From positions 25,568,476-25,632,475 of the forward strand of contig OX463841.1 in NCBI GenBank assembly GCA_949825065.1: DNA of 64,000 nt. The letters are read 5' to 3'. The position numbers were made by a program, and so were the translations under genes. The DNA comes from Odontocerum albicorne (taxonomy: Eukaryota > Arthropoda > Insecta > Trichoptera > Odontoceridae). A model generated the notes under the pieces. The model worked only from the letters and a program-made list of their open reading frames with translations. It made no database searches and had not been told where the DNA came from. Position 1 is the stretch's first letter, and every line of letters starts with the position of its first letter. Shown in pieces: positions 35,341 to 46,369 of this stretch.

Positions 35341-35457
35341 GTTTTAAAGATTCTTCAAATAAAAGTTAAAATATTAGAGATAACTTATAGTTAGTATCAC
35401 TCATTGTGCATAATTTCGAGTAGATAACTCCACGTTGATGCAGAAGTCACATTATTA

Positions 35458-35655
35458 GATGCCATCGGTGGCTTAGTTAATAAGACTCCTTTCTTTCGAC
35501 CATGAGGTTGCGGGATCGATTCCCGTTGGTACCCAACTTTTTTAAGAAAGATTTCAGACGTGATTTCACCCCAGGCTTTTAATATATCATATATGTTTAG
35601 TTTGTAGCAAGAGATTGCCATATGAAAAACTCGGCGGACTGTTACTGTGTTCAAC
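35458..35655 (+). mobile_element. SINE family A
   Basis: Strong tRNA-like head: GGTGGCTTAGTTAATAAGAC and GCGGGATCGATTCCCGTTGG, the best box B in family A. The body follows, and the 3' end AGAGATTGCCATATG then AAAACTCGGCGGACTGTTAC. It is full length. The 85-codon minus frame is incidental. Confidence 0.85.
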
Positions 35656-36489
35656 GAAATCGTAATTTAATAATAAAAGTATCCACCCATGAAAACGGAG
35701 AATGCAACATCTGAGGAACGGCTGTGCGATCGGTCTGAAACGAATCTACTCAAAATTGTAATGCACAATGAGAAATAATTTCCATAAATAAATTTTCTAA
35801 TCGTGATGTCTGAAACCAATAGCTTTATAAAAAAAGTTTGCTTGGTGGATTTAAAACATCTAAACGCAAATTAAATATTATTAAAAAACAATTTAGGTTT
35901 TGATTCTTTTCTAAATGAAAATAATATAATATTTGTTCAAGAATTCGTTTTCTTCATTTCAGAGTTCGTTTCACAGAGTTAATTACTCGAAAATTTAATA
36001 AACCAATATTAAAATTACTGTGCTCCTTGATGTTTTAATATATGTACGAGTATATACCTATATAGTATATCACAATATTTACTTCTACATAATTAACAGC
36101 CCTTAACCCTTACATTAACCGTGATATCATTCTGTTTGCGATCATTGTACTCCCTTTATCTTCAGTTGCCCATGTACTGTTTGCGAGTTTGCCAATATAT
36201 TCTTCAATAGTCATTGCCAACAAAGACTTTCGTACATTTTAATAACATAACTGATATGATGTCACAATAGTTGAAACATGATTGCGTATAAACTGTGATT
36301 TGTTTTATTATAATGTTTACCCAAAATGGTTCAAATGCGGTTGAGTTCTACCTGATGTTTCAATTAAGTTGACTCACAATTGAATTCTACATAAAACAGT
36401 TCTTGTCTTTTGTTCTGTGAATTTGGACGATTATCACCAATTGCTATATTTTGATCATTCAATGCTGAAAATAGGTACACCTACAGATT
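35656..36489. other. AT-rich noncoding
   Basis: Nothing recognised. Confidence 0.35.
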
Positions 36490-36510
36490 GTAAAATGAAT
36501 TACTATTGAA

Positions 36511-36829
36511 TTGCGTCCTATCTTGACATTTACTGCACCCGTTTGGGGTAGTGTGAGCAACACGGATCACCTGAAACACCAACAAGTGCAGAACAAAGCA
36601 TTCGAAATCTCAAAACACCCATCCCAGAACAAACCTTACCAGACTTCACGCCGAACAGCGAGAAGAAATCCTACAACACCACATCCTTGCTTGGATCGTG
36701 AAGTTCTATAAAAGTCAACAAAATCACAGCAATCCCTTAGTCGCTGCCCTGGGGGCTTACGAGAGTAGATCCGATCTACCCTTCCGTTATAAGCATAGGC
36801 TCCCGAATCATCATCTGTTGCCTGATTAG
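36511..36829 (+). pseudogene. Jockey-type LINE ORF2 C-terminus
   Basis: The first frame reads MRPILTFTAPVWGSVSNTDH, then QQVQNKAFEISKHPSQNKP, the RPILTYAAPVWGxxxxTxLxxLQxxQNKxLR region of Jockey-clade ORF2. A single frameshift near 36650 moves to a frame reading REEILQHHILAWIVKFYKSQ, HSNPLVAALGAYES, PFRYKHRLP, ending at TAG 36827-36829. The true C-terminus and stop are preserved. The RT core is absent, so the copy is 5'-truncated. A probable 3' UTR and A-rich end follow to about 37000. Confidence 0.8.
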
Positions 36830-38012
36830 TCCACATACAGTATTTATTAGATGGGAGGATCCAGGTCTGAGTGAATGTGATGGAGTATAAGTAGCCTGAA
36901 CGGTGGACTTGTCGTTGCTTAATAATTATTTGTAAGAATTGTTATCTAGTTATTATTTCTAAGAAATCATATATTAAGATTATAAAAAATAAAAATAAAA
37001 TTACACGTAGGAAAATAAGATAAGTTAAGTTATAAATTTGTATGTAGGTATAGCCTGGGCAAATATTTGTACCATATATTATTTTATTTAATAAAAAATA
37101 AAACTATTGAATTGGTTGCCCGCCTATATAGCATACAAAATATGCAGGCAAGTAACTGCCCTGAGTATTCCGGGCTAACCCTTAGGGCGGAGGGTGAGGG
37201 TGTGATAATACTCGTAGGGCGTTGAACCCCGAATAACCATGTTAGGGTTGATTTTTAGCGTATCATAATTTGAATACATGCCAACGATGGGAATTATAGT
37301 AGGGTTAAGAGAGGGGAAAAATTGGTGTAATTAAAAATGTATCCTTGGCCAATGGAGATTTTTAGAAATACATATTATAATGCATTTTGTCTACCTGATT
37401 AGATTTATGAAATGTGTTTTTAAATTTTATTTATATTAATAATAATATTCTAACATCAAATTAATCTGGCTGCTACTTATACACTTATTTATTTAAGAGA
37501 AAAAGTTAATTGGAGTATTAAATATTTTATTTGACAGTATTTATTACGTTTTAAAAAATTAAAAACAAAAATGTATTAAAATACGAGTATAAAGGATTTT
37601 TTTAAAATAATTGTTCCACAACACTACGAGTATAACAATGAAACAATTATAACGATTCTAAATTATTGAAATGTCCCAACCACACAGAGAATGAGTCGCA
37701 AAAAAACTTATAAAACAAATATATACGAGTATGTGAAGTAAATTGAGAGAGTGAGGAAGATGTTGACCGAGGAACTAATGAAACAGAATAGTAAGAAAAT
37801 ACAGTCGAGTTTTTACTGAATGAAATGTACAGATGTTGAAACAAAAGTTGTGCATTTAGATAGAAAGGCGTGGAAGTCTGTGATTTTATGTATTGTGATT
37901 ATTGCTAATGATTCACTTTCATATGATAAGAAATAATAAAACAATTAACGTGTCTCAAAAATTATTAGTGATTATAATAAATAAACATTTTATTTGCTTT
38001 ATTTTTTTATAT
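36830..38012. other. LINE 3' UTR then AT-rich noncoding
   Basis: 36830-37000 is probably the 3' UTR of the Jockey fragment, running into A-rich sequence. 37110-37260 is a GC-richer patch (CTAACCCTTAGGGCGGAGGG) that is not recognised. Four TACGAGTA-type words fall between 37208 and 37722. Confidence 0.4.
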
Positions 38013-38014
38013 AA

Positions 38015-38255
38015 GTAAGATAAAGAATGGCACTTTGAAATAGTTTGAGCATGTAGAGCGAATGAAGAAATACCAACAAAATAAATATAAAGTGCACATG
38101 TGAAAGGAAGGCGTGGTATAGGAAGACCAAGAAAAGTATGGTTGGATGAACTGAATGATATTTTGAAAGAAGGAAACGTAGAAAGTCAATAAAATATTGT
38201 AGTTGTATGAAAATATGTATTGATGTAGGAGAAGCGAAGGATGTGTGTCCAGATA
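38015..38255 (+). mobile_element. RTE-like LINE C-terminal tail (copy 10), 5' part, split by a mariner
   Basis: It reads NGTLK-FEHVERMK at the start, then GGCGTGGTATAGGAAGACCA and AAAGTATGGTTGGATGAACT (RGIGRPRKVWLDEL), NDILKEG, and ends in GATGTAGGAGAAGCGAAGGA then TGTGTGTCCAGATA, where the mariner begins. The missing 3' end resumes at 39172, so the LINE tail was here first. Confidence 0.8.
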
Positions 38256-39169
38256 TACGAGGGTCATCCAGAAAGTAAGGTTACAACATTTATGTAGGAT
38301 CGAAAAATGCTTGTATTTAATTGAAATTCACAAATATATAAAACTATTTTTCAATGTAATCGCCGTCGAGATCGAGACATTTCTGTAGTCGGGGCACCAG
38401 CTTTTGTATGCCAGTGTCATAGACCTCCGCCGCCAGCTCTTACAGCCATTTCTTCACAGCTTCCTCGACCTTCTGATCGTTAGAAAATTGTCGGGGTGTA
38501 GTGACACACCCACGTCTCATCCCCCGTCCCGATAGAGTCCAGAAAAGCTTCTCCCTCCTGTGCAAATCGATCCAAAAATTCACGCGCGGCGGTCACGCGA
38601 TTTTGACGGTGCTCCGGTGTGAGCATTCTGGGCACCCATCTCGCACACAACTTCTTGTAACCAAGTTTTTCCGACATAATATTACCAAGGAGACTTCGAG
38701 AAATATCAGGAAATTCTTCGTGAAGGTCGTCAAGCATTACACGGCGGTCATTTCGCACTTTTTCTTCAATTTTTTGCACAAATTCGTCAGAAATCACTGT
38801 CTCGCCTCGTTGTGAGTATCAGTACGGCCTTCTCTGAACAACCTAACCCACTTCGTGACATGTTGTCGACTCATCACATCACTACCATAAACTTCCACGA
38901 GCTTCCGATGGATATTCGCGGCGGTATTGTTCTGCAAAGTCAAAAAACTGATGACCGCGCGGGTCTCGCACGGACGTTGACGGGAGCGCGCGACGACCTC
39001 TCCATCAGAAGAATTTACTGTGACTGAACAAAATAGCCGACAAACACGCGGGACCAAACAAACTGACCGTTAGGATCCCCCCTACACGCCAGGTGCACCA
39101 ATTGTGAAACAAAAAAATTTCCCCTTCCTCAGGAGCCCTTGTAACCTTAGTTTCTGGATGACCCTCGTA
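38256..39169 (-). mobile_element. Mariner deletion derivative nested in a LINE tail
   Basis: It is bounded by near-perfect ~28-bp inverted repeats: TACGAGGGTCATCCAGAAAG followed by TAAGGTTACAA on the left, and the mirror CCTTAGTTTCTGGATGACCC followed by TCGTA on the right. It is flanked by a TA duplication (38254-38255 and 39170-39171). At 914 bp it is about 0.4 kb shorter than a full mariner, because the middle of the transposase is missing. The intact ends and TA duplication indicate a fairly young, trans-mobilised copy. Confidence 0.92.
38344..39057 (-). pseudogene. Mariner transposase, internally deleted
   Basis: The N-terminal part reads ETRAVISFLTLQNNTAANIH and MSRQHVTKWVRLFREGRTDT (paired helix-turn-helix). 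A short deletion/frameshift follows where the SGRPS motif should be (near 38797). Next come SDEFVQKIEEKVRNDRR, KLCARWVPRMLT and the first catalytic block GDETWVCHYTP. The sequence then jumps straight to FSNDQKVEEAVKKWL and the C-terminus KCLDLDGDYIEK, with a stop after KKWL. The second and third catalytic aspartates (HxDNA and SPDLAPSD blocks) are gone, a loss of about 130 residues. The 39057 start is a non-ATG edge; the real start is uncertain. Confidence 0.88.
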
Positions 39170-39171
39170 TA

Positions 39172-39228
39172 TAGTCTAGTGTTCTGTCTTCTGCTTACTC
39201 CAACAATGATGCCTTGATTATATGTATT
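39172..39228 (+). mobile_element. RTE-like LINE C-terminal tail (copy 10), 3' part
   Basis: TAGTCTAGTGTTCTGTCTTC, TGCTTACTCCAACAATGATG continue the family end (RKVWRSVLSAYPNR then the GATGGTATGTATG terminus) directly after the mariner's TA duplication. Confidence 0.75.
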
Positions 39229-40358
39229 TTATGTGTTTATTTTTGGTCTGTGAAGAGGAAGTAGTGCTTCTTGAGGTATATGATATAAGCGTATGTGTCC
39301 ATTAAAACGTTGTTTTTTTCTCTTTGCACGGCATACTGTACTGGGCCTTCTGGGCCTTGGTTTGTTGTTTGCGGAAGAAGTATATACCTTTTTTGGCAAT
39401 ATATGGTATGAGACGTGTTATTGTTTTGATGTTTATGTATTTTATTATTATAACATCTTGTATCACTGTATTCACTCGCACTCAATGATCTTGATCTCAA
39501 TGATCAATGAACTCAATGATCATCATCGACTGTAAATTAATAAATAAAATAAAATGATTTTTAAACGTTATAAACTAACGAATTATATTAACTACGTAGT
39601 AATAAAACTTGAACAAAACTAGGAAGAATATAACTTGTAGATCTTCAAAAATACCTTGAACTCTCTAAGATTAATTTGTACCGTTTGAGAAAGAACTTTG
39701 TTAATATTATTTTTAAGTAAATCGTCCACTTAACTGTGACGGAGAAATATTATAGAGCTTTTCTCAGGTAACATTCTCTTTAAATTGATAAATTATCATC
39801 CCTTAAATTTTAACTAAGTTTTTAGCAACTTTTCATTATTTTTCACGATAAAAAAGGTAAGGGGACATGCTTCAAAACGCTTGGGGTACGGTTAAATAAT
39901 TTTGAAGAGTAATTTGGAGTTTTTCAGAAGAAAACCTTTTGATGAAAATGAGCGTCTCGGGGCAGTTTTAACAAGAACAAAATTTCTATAAACGGTGCTT
40001 TTAATTTTTTTTACTTAAACTTATTTTATTATTTTTTTTTCAAATGACAATTTTGTACCAAGATGAATACCTAAAAATGTAATCTCTCCTTTTTGATGAC
40101 AAACTTAAAGCACTGTGTTTATTTCATTTCTCGTCCATCGAAGCCTTGAATTATTTTTTGTATCAAAAAATAAGTATTTTATGGTATAGTATATTGCCTT
40201 TTTTATGGTTACATAAATATAAAAACAGCTCACTTAATTGAACTGTAATTAAATTAAGAAAGTATTGTTATTGGTATGCTTGATTATTTTTATATTATAC
40301 TTCTTTTTAATGTTAATGTCACATCTCAAAAAAGGAGAAATAGATTTTGTAAACATTA
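39229..40358. other. AT-rich noncoding
   Basis: Two overlapping frames at 39237-39535 on opposite strands are unrecognised. CTCAATGATC is repeated three times near 39481-39522. Confidence 0.35.
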
Positions 40359-40359
40359 C

Positions 40360-40625
40360 ATTGCGCCTTAGACGTTGTCAACGTTTAGACGTGTAGAACG
40401 AATTAATAAAAAAATACTAAAAAAAAACTAAAATATATATTGCAAATGTGAGGGGAACCCGCGGTAAAACAAACAAACAAAAATGTGGTTTGATCAAGTG
40501 AATGACATTTTGATAGAAGGAAATGTAAAAGTCAGATAGATTTTAGGAGCATTATGAGGTGTATGGATGTAGATAAAGTAAAGTATCATCTCTGCCTACC
40601 CCGACAGGAAAATTTCATAATGGTT
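40360..40625 (+). mobile_element. RTE-like LINE C-terminal tail (copy 11)
   Basis: CAACGTTTAGACGTGTAGAACG (LRRxGHVER), TGTGGTTTGATCAAGTGAAT (WFDQVND), ATTTTGATAGAAGGAAATGT (ILIEGNV), GGTGTATGGATGTAGATAAA, and the terminus CTGCCTACCCCGACAGGAAA. It is strongly decayed. Confidence 0.7.
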
Positions 40626-41128
40626 TATTTTTACGTTGTTTTTGTATATTTATTTGTTCATTGATTTATATTAATAAAACTGTTATTGAAACCAAATTCA
40701 AACTCAAATAAAATACACTTCACTTAAGGTGATTAATCACCCGATACACATTATTGATTTTTATTTAGTGAATATTCCATGTAATTTTTTAACTCAAATA
40801 CATCAAAGCTGGCTTCTGTCTTTGGATAATGTATATTTTAAAACGTTCCTCTTGTTAGTCCATCAAGTTTAATTGCTCTTTCTCACTGGGTTAATTGTCC
40901 ATAATTGCACACGTCCGCCAAACCCAACCGTAATGCATTGGACTTAGCTTTATATCACCAATAATAATCACCTCTTCAGACGTGCATAGAATATTCATCG
41001 ATGAGATATGGGGTAGCGGGGTTTGTTCAGTCAATCCAAATTCAAACAACGAAATTCTTTACTTCAAAAAAATAATTTTAATTGTTTTGAGCGAACAGTT
41101 TAGTTGGACCACTGTTTATCAACCCCCA
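40626..41128. other. AT-rich noncoding
   Basis: Nothing recognised. Confidence 0.35.
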
Positions 41129-41129
41129 T

Positions 41130-41335
41130 AAAATATAAAATAATAAAATTAAGACTTCACGACCCCTCCCGCAAAAAAAAATATAAATGTGTTCGTTTTT
41201 TTTTAATCAGAAAATGTGTTATTTTCCTTTTTTACACGTAAGTTTTCTTTATTTTGCTGCCCCTCATGATATTTTACCATGAACCCCCATGGAGTCACAA
41301 CCCACACGTTGAGAAACTGTGAGTTAGACTATCGT
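41130..41335 (-). mobile_element. hAT-like terminal fragment
   Basis: Minus strand: ACAGTTTCTCAACGTGTGGG, TTGTGACTCCATGGGGGTTC, ATGGTAAAATATCATGAGGG. This is the TIR and subterminal style of hAT non-autonomous elements (CAGxGxTTCTCAACxTGTGGGTCGTGACCCC). No transposase is present. The other end may be near 41140 (CACGACCCCTCCCGCAAAAA on the plus strand). Confidence 0.55.
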
Positions 41336-43025
41336 AGTTACAATTCAATAACTATTTGTACCTTTTAATTAAATATTGAGCATTTCAGGGAGAAAGTGAA
41401 GTAAATTTTTTTTCTCGTATGGCAGAGAGGTTGATTTATTTGAAGTTCTTGTTTTATTTCTTTCTTTCTTGCGATGTGATATTCATTTTTTAAGTTGATT
41501 TATATAAACTTTTCATACAAATAATCTTATAACCGGGCGAATTTATTGTTGTAATACAAATTCTACCAATCAACCAGTTATTGTTACATAATTATTATTG
41601 GTACGTATGACCGTGTCTAACTAAATGTATGAAAATGATTTGGAGAAAAGTGGCAATAAAATTAAATATAAATCTCATAGAAAATAGGAATTGTGTATTT
41701 TATTAAAAAAATGTATTATACGAGTAAATAAAAAAAGCCCAAAGAAAGACCGCTGCAGGTATAACCTGCTGATCGAATTGGAACTTTGATCATCTTACCA
41801 TCGACACTTTGGGTTTGATCTGTCAAGATTGTTTGCTTGCTGAAGTGTAGCACCTATTCTCGATTTCGAGGGGTTGCCTATCGATCGATCAAAATATATA
41901 GTTATCAATTTAAGACGAAGATGGCGCATATGACCACGGAGGTCGTTAATAGAAATAAGGACTAGTAAACATTTTATCGAAAGAAAAAAATTCTTTTGAA
42001 AATAGTTCGATTGTTGGTTGCCATCCATTTACTTTCAAAAATCGGTGAAATATTTTCTTTTTACGAGTTTGCTCGTATATCATTTCGGAAACTGATATAG
42101 TCGGTAAAGAATCGTTTATTTTCCGAGTGAAATACAATTAAATTTTCCGTAAAGGCTCGTTAATAACTTTGTTTTTCAACAGAAAAAAATAATTACCTTC
42201 ATAATTACCTCATTTATAAAAGCAATAAAAATGTCATTGTTTTCTATGGTTAAATAAAAAGAATTCTGCGCAACTCAGTTTTATATCTGTTTTATTTTAT
42301 TTTATGTGGCATTTTCTTTTTATTACAAAATGTGTTTAACGACTGTTATGTCTACCTGTTAAAATGATATCTTCTTTTTAATAGATCATCTTGTAAATCC
42401 ATCTTTTTAGAGTTTTGTTATTATTTGTTTATTTGCGTAATTTCTTTCAAAAAATGTAACAACTTTAATTTAACAAATTTTTTTTTTCTTTCTTACTAGC
42501 GATATTTTCTAATCCACCTATTTACACAAGTGTACAGCATTTGTCTGCTCTGTTGTCACCCTCGTCAGACAATGACCTCTAGCTTAGAAATTTCTCTTTA
42601 TGTCTGTTTTCAGATTTTATCTCTTAGTGTCAAATCAAAATTCTTTGGAGGTTTTAACATTTTTTCTTTAAATCACACATTAAAATATATTTATTTTTTG
42701 AGATCAACCTTAAAATATAGAAGAATATACTGGATCACTGATATCAATCAGAAATGTTGAACGAAGTAATAAATTGGCTATAATGAAACCAACAAAAGTA
42801 TAAATTTTTATCAGTTACAGATTTAGAAAACGCTTATAAAAAAAATGAAATCTTCCACCCAATACCTGGGCAGGTAATTCTTCACCCAACTCCTAGTAGT
42901 TGATAAACAAAATAATCAGCGACGGAAGATTGGTAAAACATTCTAACATGGTATAATACGAGTATTCCGGTATCTAGTCTAGTTCAAGCCAACCCAGTTG
43001 AATATTGGTTACATTAATTCCAGCT
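41336..43025. other. AT-rich noncoding
   Basis: Frames at 41795-42137 (-) and 42530-42760 (+) are AT-rich and unrecognised. No repeat was found. Confidence 0.35.
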
Positions 43026-43027
43026 TC

Positions 43028-43305
43028 GTATTAAGAATCTTGAGATACTTTTGCCACATTGAGGGACTGAGTTGCGAAAGATTTACGTAACAAATGTATG
43101 GTATATGGTATGTCTCAGACCGAGTGAAGACTGAAAGGAGAGCTATTTTTAAGTGAGAAAAAGGTAAGAAGTATTCATTACAGAAGAGATGTATGGATAT
43201 AGACGAGGTGAAATAGTATACATGGATAAAAAAACCGTTGTAATCTGTCTTGTCTTCCTATTACAAAAGAGACATGGCGTGACGGTATGTACGAGTATAT
43301 CTCTG
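43028..43305 (+). mobile_element. RTE-like LINE C-terminal tail (copy 12)
   Basis: TCTTGAGATACTTTTGCCAC, ATTGAGGGACTGAGTTGCGA (LRYFCHIEGLSCER), GAGATGTATGGATATAGACG (RCMDIDE), and the terminus TTGTCTTCCTATTACAAAAG, then GCGTGACGGTATGTACGAG. It lies 130 bp upstream of the next mariner. Confidence 0.68.
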
Positions 43306-43595
43306 TGTCTTTCTTGCTATGGTGCTGAGAGTCCTAAACTCTAAGCTTTGGAATCTGCTATTTGTTTTAGTTGTTTCTGGTATAGCTTCGATCCTTTGTG
43401 TAATGATTGGTCTAACACACGTCTTATATGTTTATGTGGGTACCCATAAGTAATGTCGTTTTTGTAATGCGCCATCTTTAAAATAGTCTCCTTCAGTCTG
43501 TTAGGCAGTAAGGACGTGTTATAAGTTTCTCTTGTGTAGCGGCTACCTGCTCGTGGCCTTGAGACAAAAACGGTCCCTTTATCCCTCGGAAGACA

Positions 43596-44809
43596 ATGGA
43601 AGAGATGTGTCCGTCGGAACAACATCTGCGGAGCTGTGTACTTTTTCAATATCATTTGAAAAAGAAAGCGACAGAGGCTACGAAGGATATCTGCGAGATT
43701 TACGGTGACATATTGAATGTCAAAAAATGCCAACGATGGTTCAAAAAATTTTAATCTGGTGATTTGTGTTTGGAAAACGAGCCTCGAAGTGGACTACCCA
43801 TACAGGCAGATGAAGCAGCCCTGAAGTCTGCAATAGAAGACGATCCGATGCTGCCCATTGAAAAATTATCGGAAAAGGTCGGTATATCCTGGTCCAGTAC
43901 TCAGAGGATTCTAAAGAAGTTGGGCAAGATTAAAAAAGAAGGTGTTTAAATCCACGTTCAGCTAAATAGGAAGATGGGAATGCTATCAGAAATCGTTGAA
44001 CAATCGACCATAATCCTGGGTACAGTTGCAAAATAATTTTTTTTATATCATCCAATTTAATGTAGATCTGAATGTAATGGAATCTTTAAGTTCAATTTTC
44101 ATCCACTTCCCGAACTACCGAAATATGTTGAGTCCCACACGCATTGACCGACCGCAACATGGCTCAACGGCTCAGCATCAGCAGATTATTGCAAGAAAAA
44201 GAACGATTAAGCCCATTTCTTTGTGACTTAGTGACTGGTGATGAGAAATGGGTTTTCTATTCAAACGTAACGAAAAAAAAACAATGGTTAGAACGCGGAA
44301 AAAAGGCTGTTTCAATCCCTAAACGGGTATTGCATTATAAAAAAGTGTTATTGTGTGTATGGTGGGATTCTAAAGAAATAATTTACTTCGAACTATTGCC
44401 ACAAGGTCGGAAAGTGTCGGCAGAGTTATACTGTCAACAGTTAGATATATTGAATGAAGCATTGCACCAAAAGAGGCTAGATTTGGTGAATAGACGCACC
44501 ATTACTCTTCAGCACGATAACGCGCAACCTCGTGTTGCGAAATTGACGCGTGAAAAACTTCAGGATCTTGGTTGGGTCACCCTGTTGTATCCTCCATACT
44601 CGCCGGATCTCGCACCATCTGATTTTCACTTATTTCGTTCTATGGAAGATTTTCTAAGAGATCAAAATTTCAATTCCTTAGAAGAGGTGAATACTGCCCT
44701 TTTAGACTATTTTCAGTCAAAACCCGCTGAATTTTTCAAGAAGGGCATGGATGATTTGAAAGACAGGTGGCAGAAGGTTATAGATAATATGGGGAATTAT
44801 TTTGTGTAA
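43596..44809 (+). pseudogene. Mariner transposase pseudogene, interrupted
   Basis: It starts at ATG 43596 reading MEEMCPSEQHLRSCVLFQYH, with the first helix-turn-helix through QRWFKKF. A TAA at 43752-43754 breaks the frame, which resumes SGDLCLENEPRSGLP. The second HTH (LSEKVGISWSSTQRILKKLG) runs to KI. An insertion of about 180 bp then separates it from VPHALTDRNMAQRLSI. The catalytic domain is open from 44144 to the stop: TGDEKWVFY, LLCVWWDSK, LQHDNAQPR, YPPYSPDLAPSD, and the C-terminus DNMGNYFV. All three catalytic aspartates are present. TGDEKW, YSPDLAPSD and the overall plan resemble the mauritiana (Mos1) side of mariner; the subfamily is tentative. Confidence 0.9.
44029..44128 (+). repeat. 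Foreign ~97-bp segment inside mariner
   Basis: ATATCATCCAATTTAATG... to ...CCCGAACTACCGAAATATG matches the reverse complement of 17526-17622 at all but two positions. It lies between two segments that are contiguous in other mariners (LKKLGKI and VPHAL). It makes up the right half of the ~180-bp insert. The left half (43935-44028) has no match in this window. Confidence 0.88.
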
Positions 44810-44885
44810 GAAAATTTAAATAAAGTATAAGAATTTTTTTTTGAATTTCATTGAAAAAAACGACGTTACTTATGGGTACCCCAAT

Positions 44886-45350
44886 ATTATCTAGCATGGC
44901 AACCAATCTTAGATTTAGAAAAATAGCTAGGAATTCACGTCCCAAAAAACGCATTTAATATACTCAAGGTGTAGGAAAGTGAAAATAAAATAGTTTTTTT
45001 TGTTTGCTCTGACTACATCTATGGTATAAAAAATCACTTCAAAAATAATCTGTGTATAATATTTATAATCCAAATGCTTAAAATCTTTTATTTATACGTT
45101 GTTAGGAGGAGATCATATGAAATATTTCAATATCCTTTTCTTGAGAGGTCTACCCTCACGAATTGCTGTTTCCCATTTTCAAAAACAATTCTCGTTACAT
45201 TTGACGCTCTACCCCCGTTTCTCACACTACATGTTTCGGTTTGTTTTGGCGCTACGCCTTCTTATTGTTCCCTTCTCGTCGTCCTCCTTCATCTTTCAGT
45301 GTTGACTTTTTCAAATAGCTTTTCATCTTAAGTTATAAATATAAATGTTC
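44886..45350. other. Noncoding
   Basis: Overlapping plus frames at 45074-45331 are Phe/Leu/Ser-rich and unrecognised. They end just before the tandem array. Confidence 0.3.
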
Positions 45351-45997
45351 GGTATTATAGTATTATTATTAGTTAATCAGGCATTCCATCCTATAAAGAG
45401 TATGATTTGTGTCAATGACGATTGAAAGGAAAGGAGAGAGGAGAGAGGGGAAAACATCTGGAGAGCTACTGTAGTTTGGTATTATAGTATTATTATTAGT
45501 TAATCAGGCATTCCATCCTATAAAGAGTATGATTTGTGTCAATGACGATTGAAAGGAAAGGAGAGAGGAGAGAGGGGAAAACATCTGGAGAGCTACTGTA
45601 GTTCGGTATTATAGTATTATTATTAGTTAATCAGGCATTCCATCCTATAAAGAGTATGATTTGTGTCAATGACGATTGAAAGGAAAGGAGAGAGGAGAGA
45701 GGGGAAAACATCTGGAGAGCTACTGTAGTTCGGTATTATAGTATTATTATTAGTTAATCAGGCATTCCATCCTATAAAGAGTATGATTTGTGTCAATGAC
45801 GATTGAAAGGAAAGGAGAGAGGAGAGAGGGGAGAGCTACTGTAGTATTTAAGGAGTATGGGACAGTCAATTTAGATATGTGACTTATTATTAGTGAAGAC
45901 GATTGAAAGGAAAGGAGAGAGGAGAGAGGGGAGAGCTACTGTAGTATTTAAGGAGTATGGGACAGTCAATTTAGATATGTGACTTATTATTAGTGAA
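45351..45997. repeat. Nested tandem array: 127-bp x 3.8 and 100-bp x 2
   Basis: 127-bp units begin GGTATTATAGTATTATTATT at 45351, 45478, 45605 and 45732. The fourth unit diverges after GAGAGGAGAGAGGGG and runs into a different 100-bp unit that starts within it (GACGATTGAAAGGAAAGGAG at 45798 and 45898). So a second tandem duplication was laid over the end of the first. Copies are almost identical. Confidence 0.95.
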
Positions 45998-46153
45998 GAA
46001 TAAAGTGAATGGGCGGGAGACATTTATACTTGTGTAAAGACACACGAGGAGCCTATATAGTAGGACACCCGAAAGAAATCGTGGTCAAAGGTTTCATATT
46101 AATCATGATTTTTTTTCTCATTTGTATTTACGCCTGAATTTTATATCGATTGA

Positions 46154-46230
46154 ATACTGTAGAGGTATGCAATATGTACTGTAGAGGTATGCAATACTGT
46201 AGAGGTATGCAATACTGTAGAGGTATGCAA
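46154..46230. repeat. 19-bp tandem repeat, 4 copies
   Basis: ACTGTAGAGGTATGCAAT recurs four times, the first spaced 23 bp and the rest 19 bp. Confidence 0.9.
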
Positions 46231-46369
46231 TATGTATGCTAATGCGAATGAAACGTTTTATTGTTTTTTGTATCGTTTTTTTAATTTTATCTATTTAAAA
46301 TTATTATGTTTGAACTAGCTTTTAAGTTGATTGAGCTCCCATTAAGAACTTTAATATTCATTTGTTTAA

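Larger units (their letters stand above)
43435..44884 (+). mobile_element. Mariner transposon (Mos1/mauritiana-like) with an internal insertion
   Basis: Terminal inverted repeats TGTGGGTACCCATAAGTAAT followed by GTCGTTTTT (left) and the mirror AAAAACGACGTTACTTATGGGT, in its 3' half reading TTACTTATGGGTACCCCAA (right), lie within a TA duplication (43433-43434 and 44885-44886). The length is 1450 bp, against about 1.3 kb expected. The excess is explained by the ~180-bp insertion around 43935-44130. It contains one transposase pseudogene on the plus strand. The 130-codon minus-strand frame at 43341-43733 is a shadow of the TIR and 5' UTR. Confidence 0.9.

Noticed and set aside
43341..43733. 130-codon minus-strand ORF
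   Set aside because: It is antisense to the mariner's left inverted repeat, 5' UTR and the start of the transposase, so it is a shadow.
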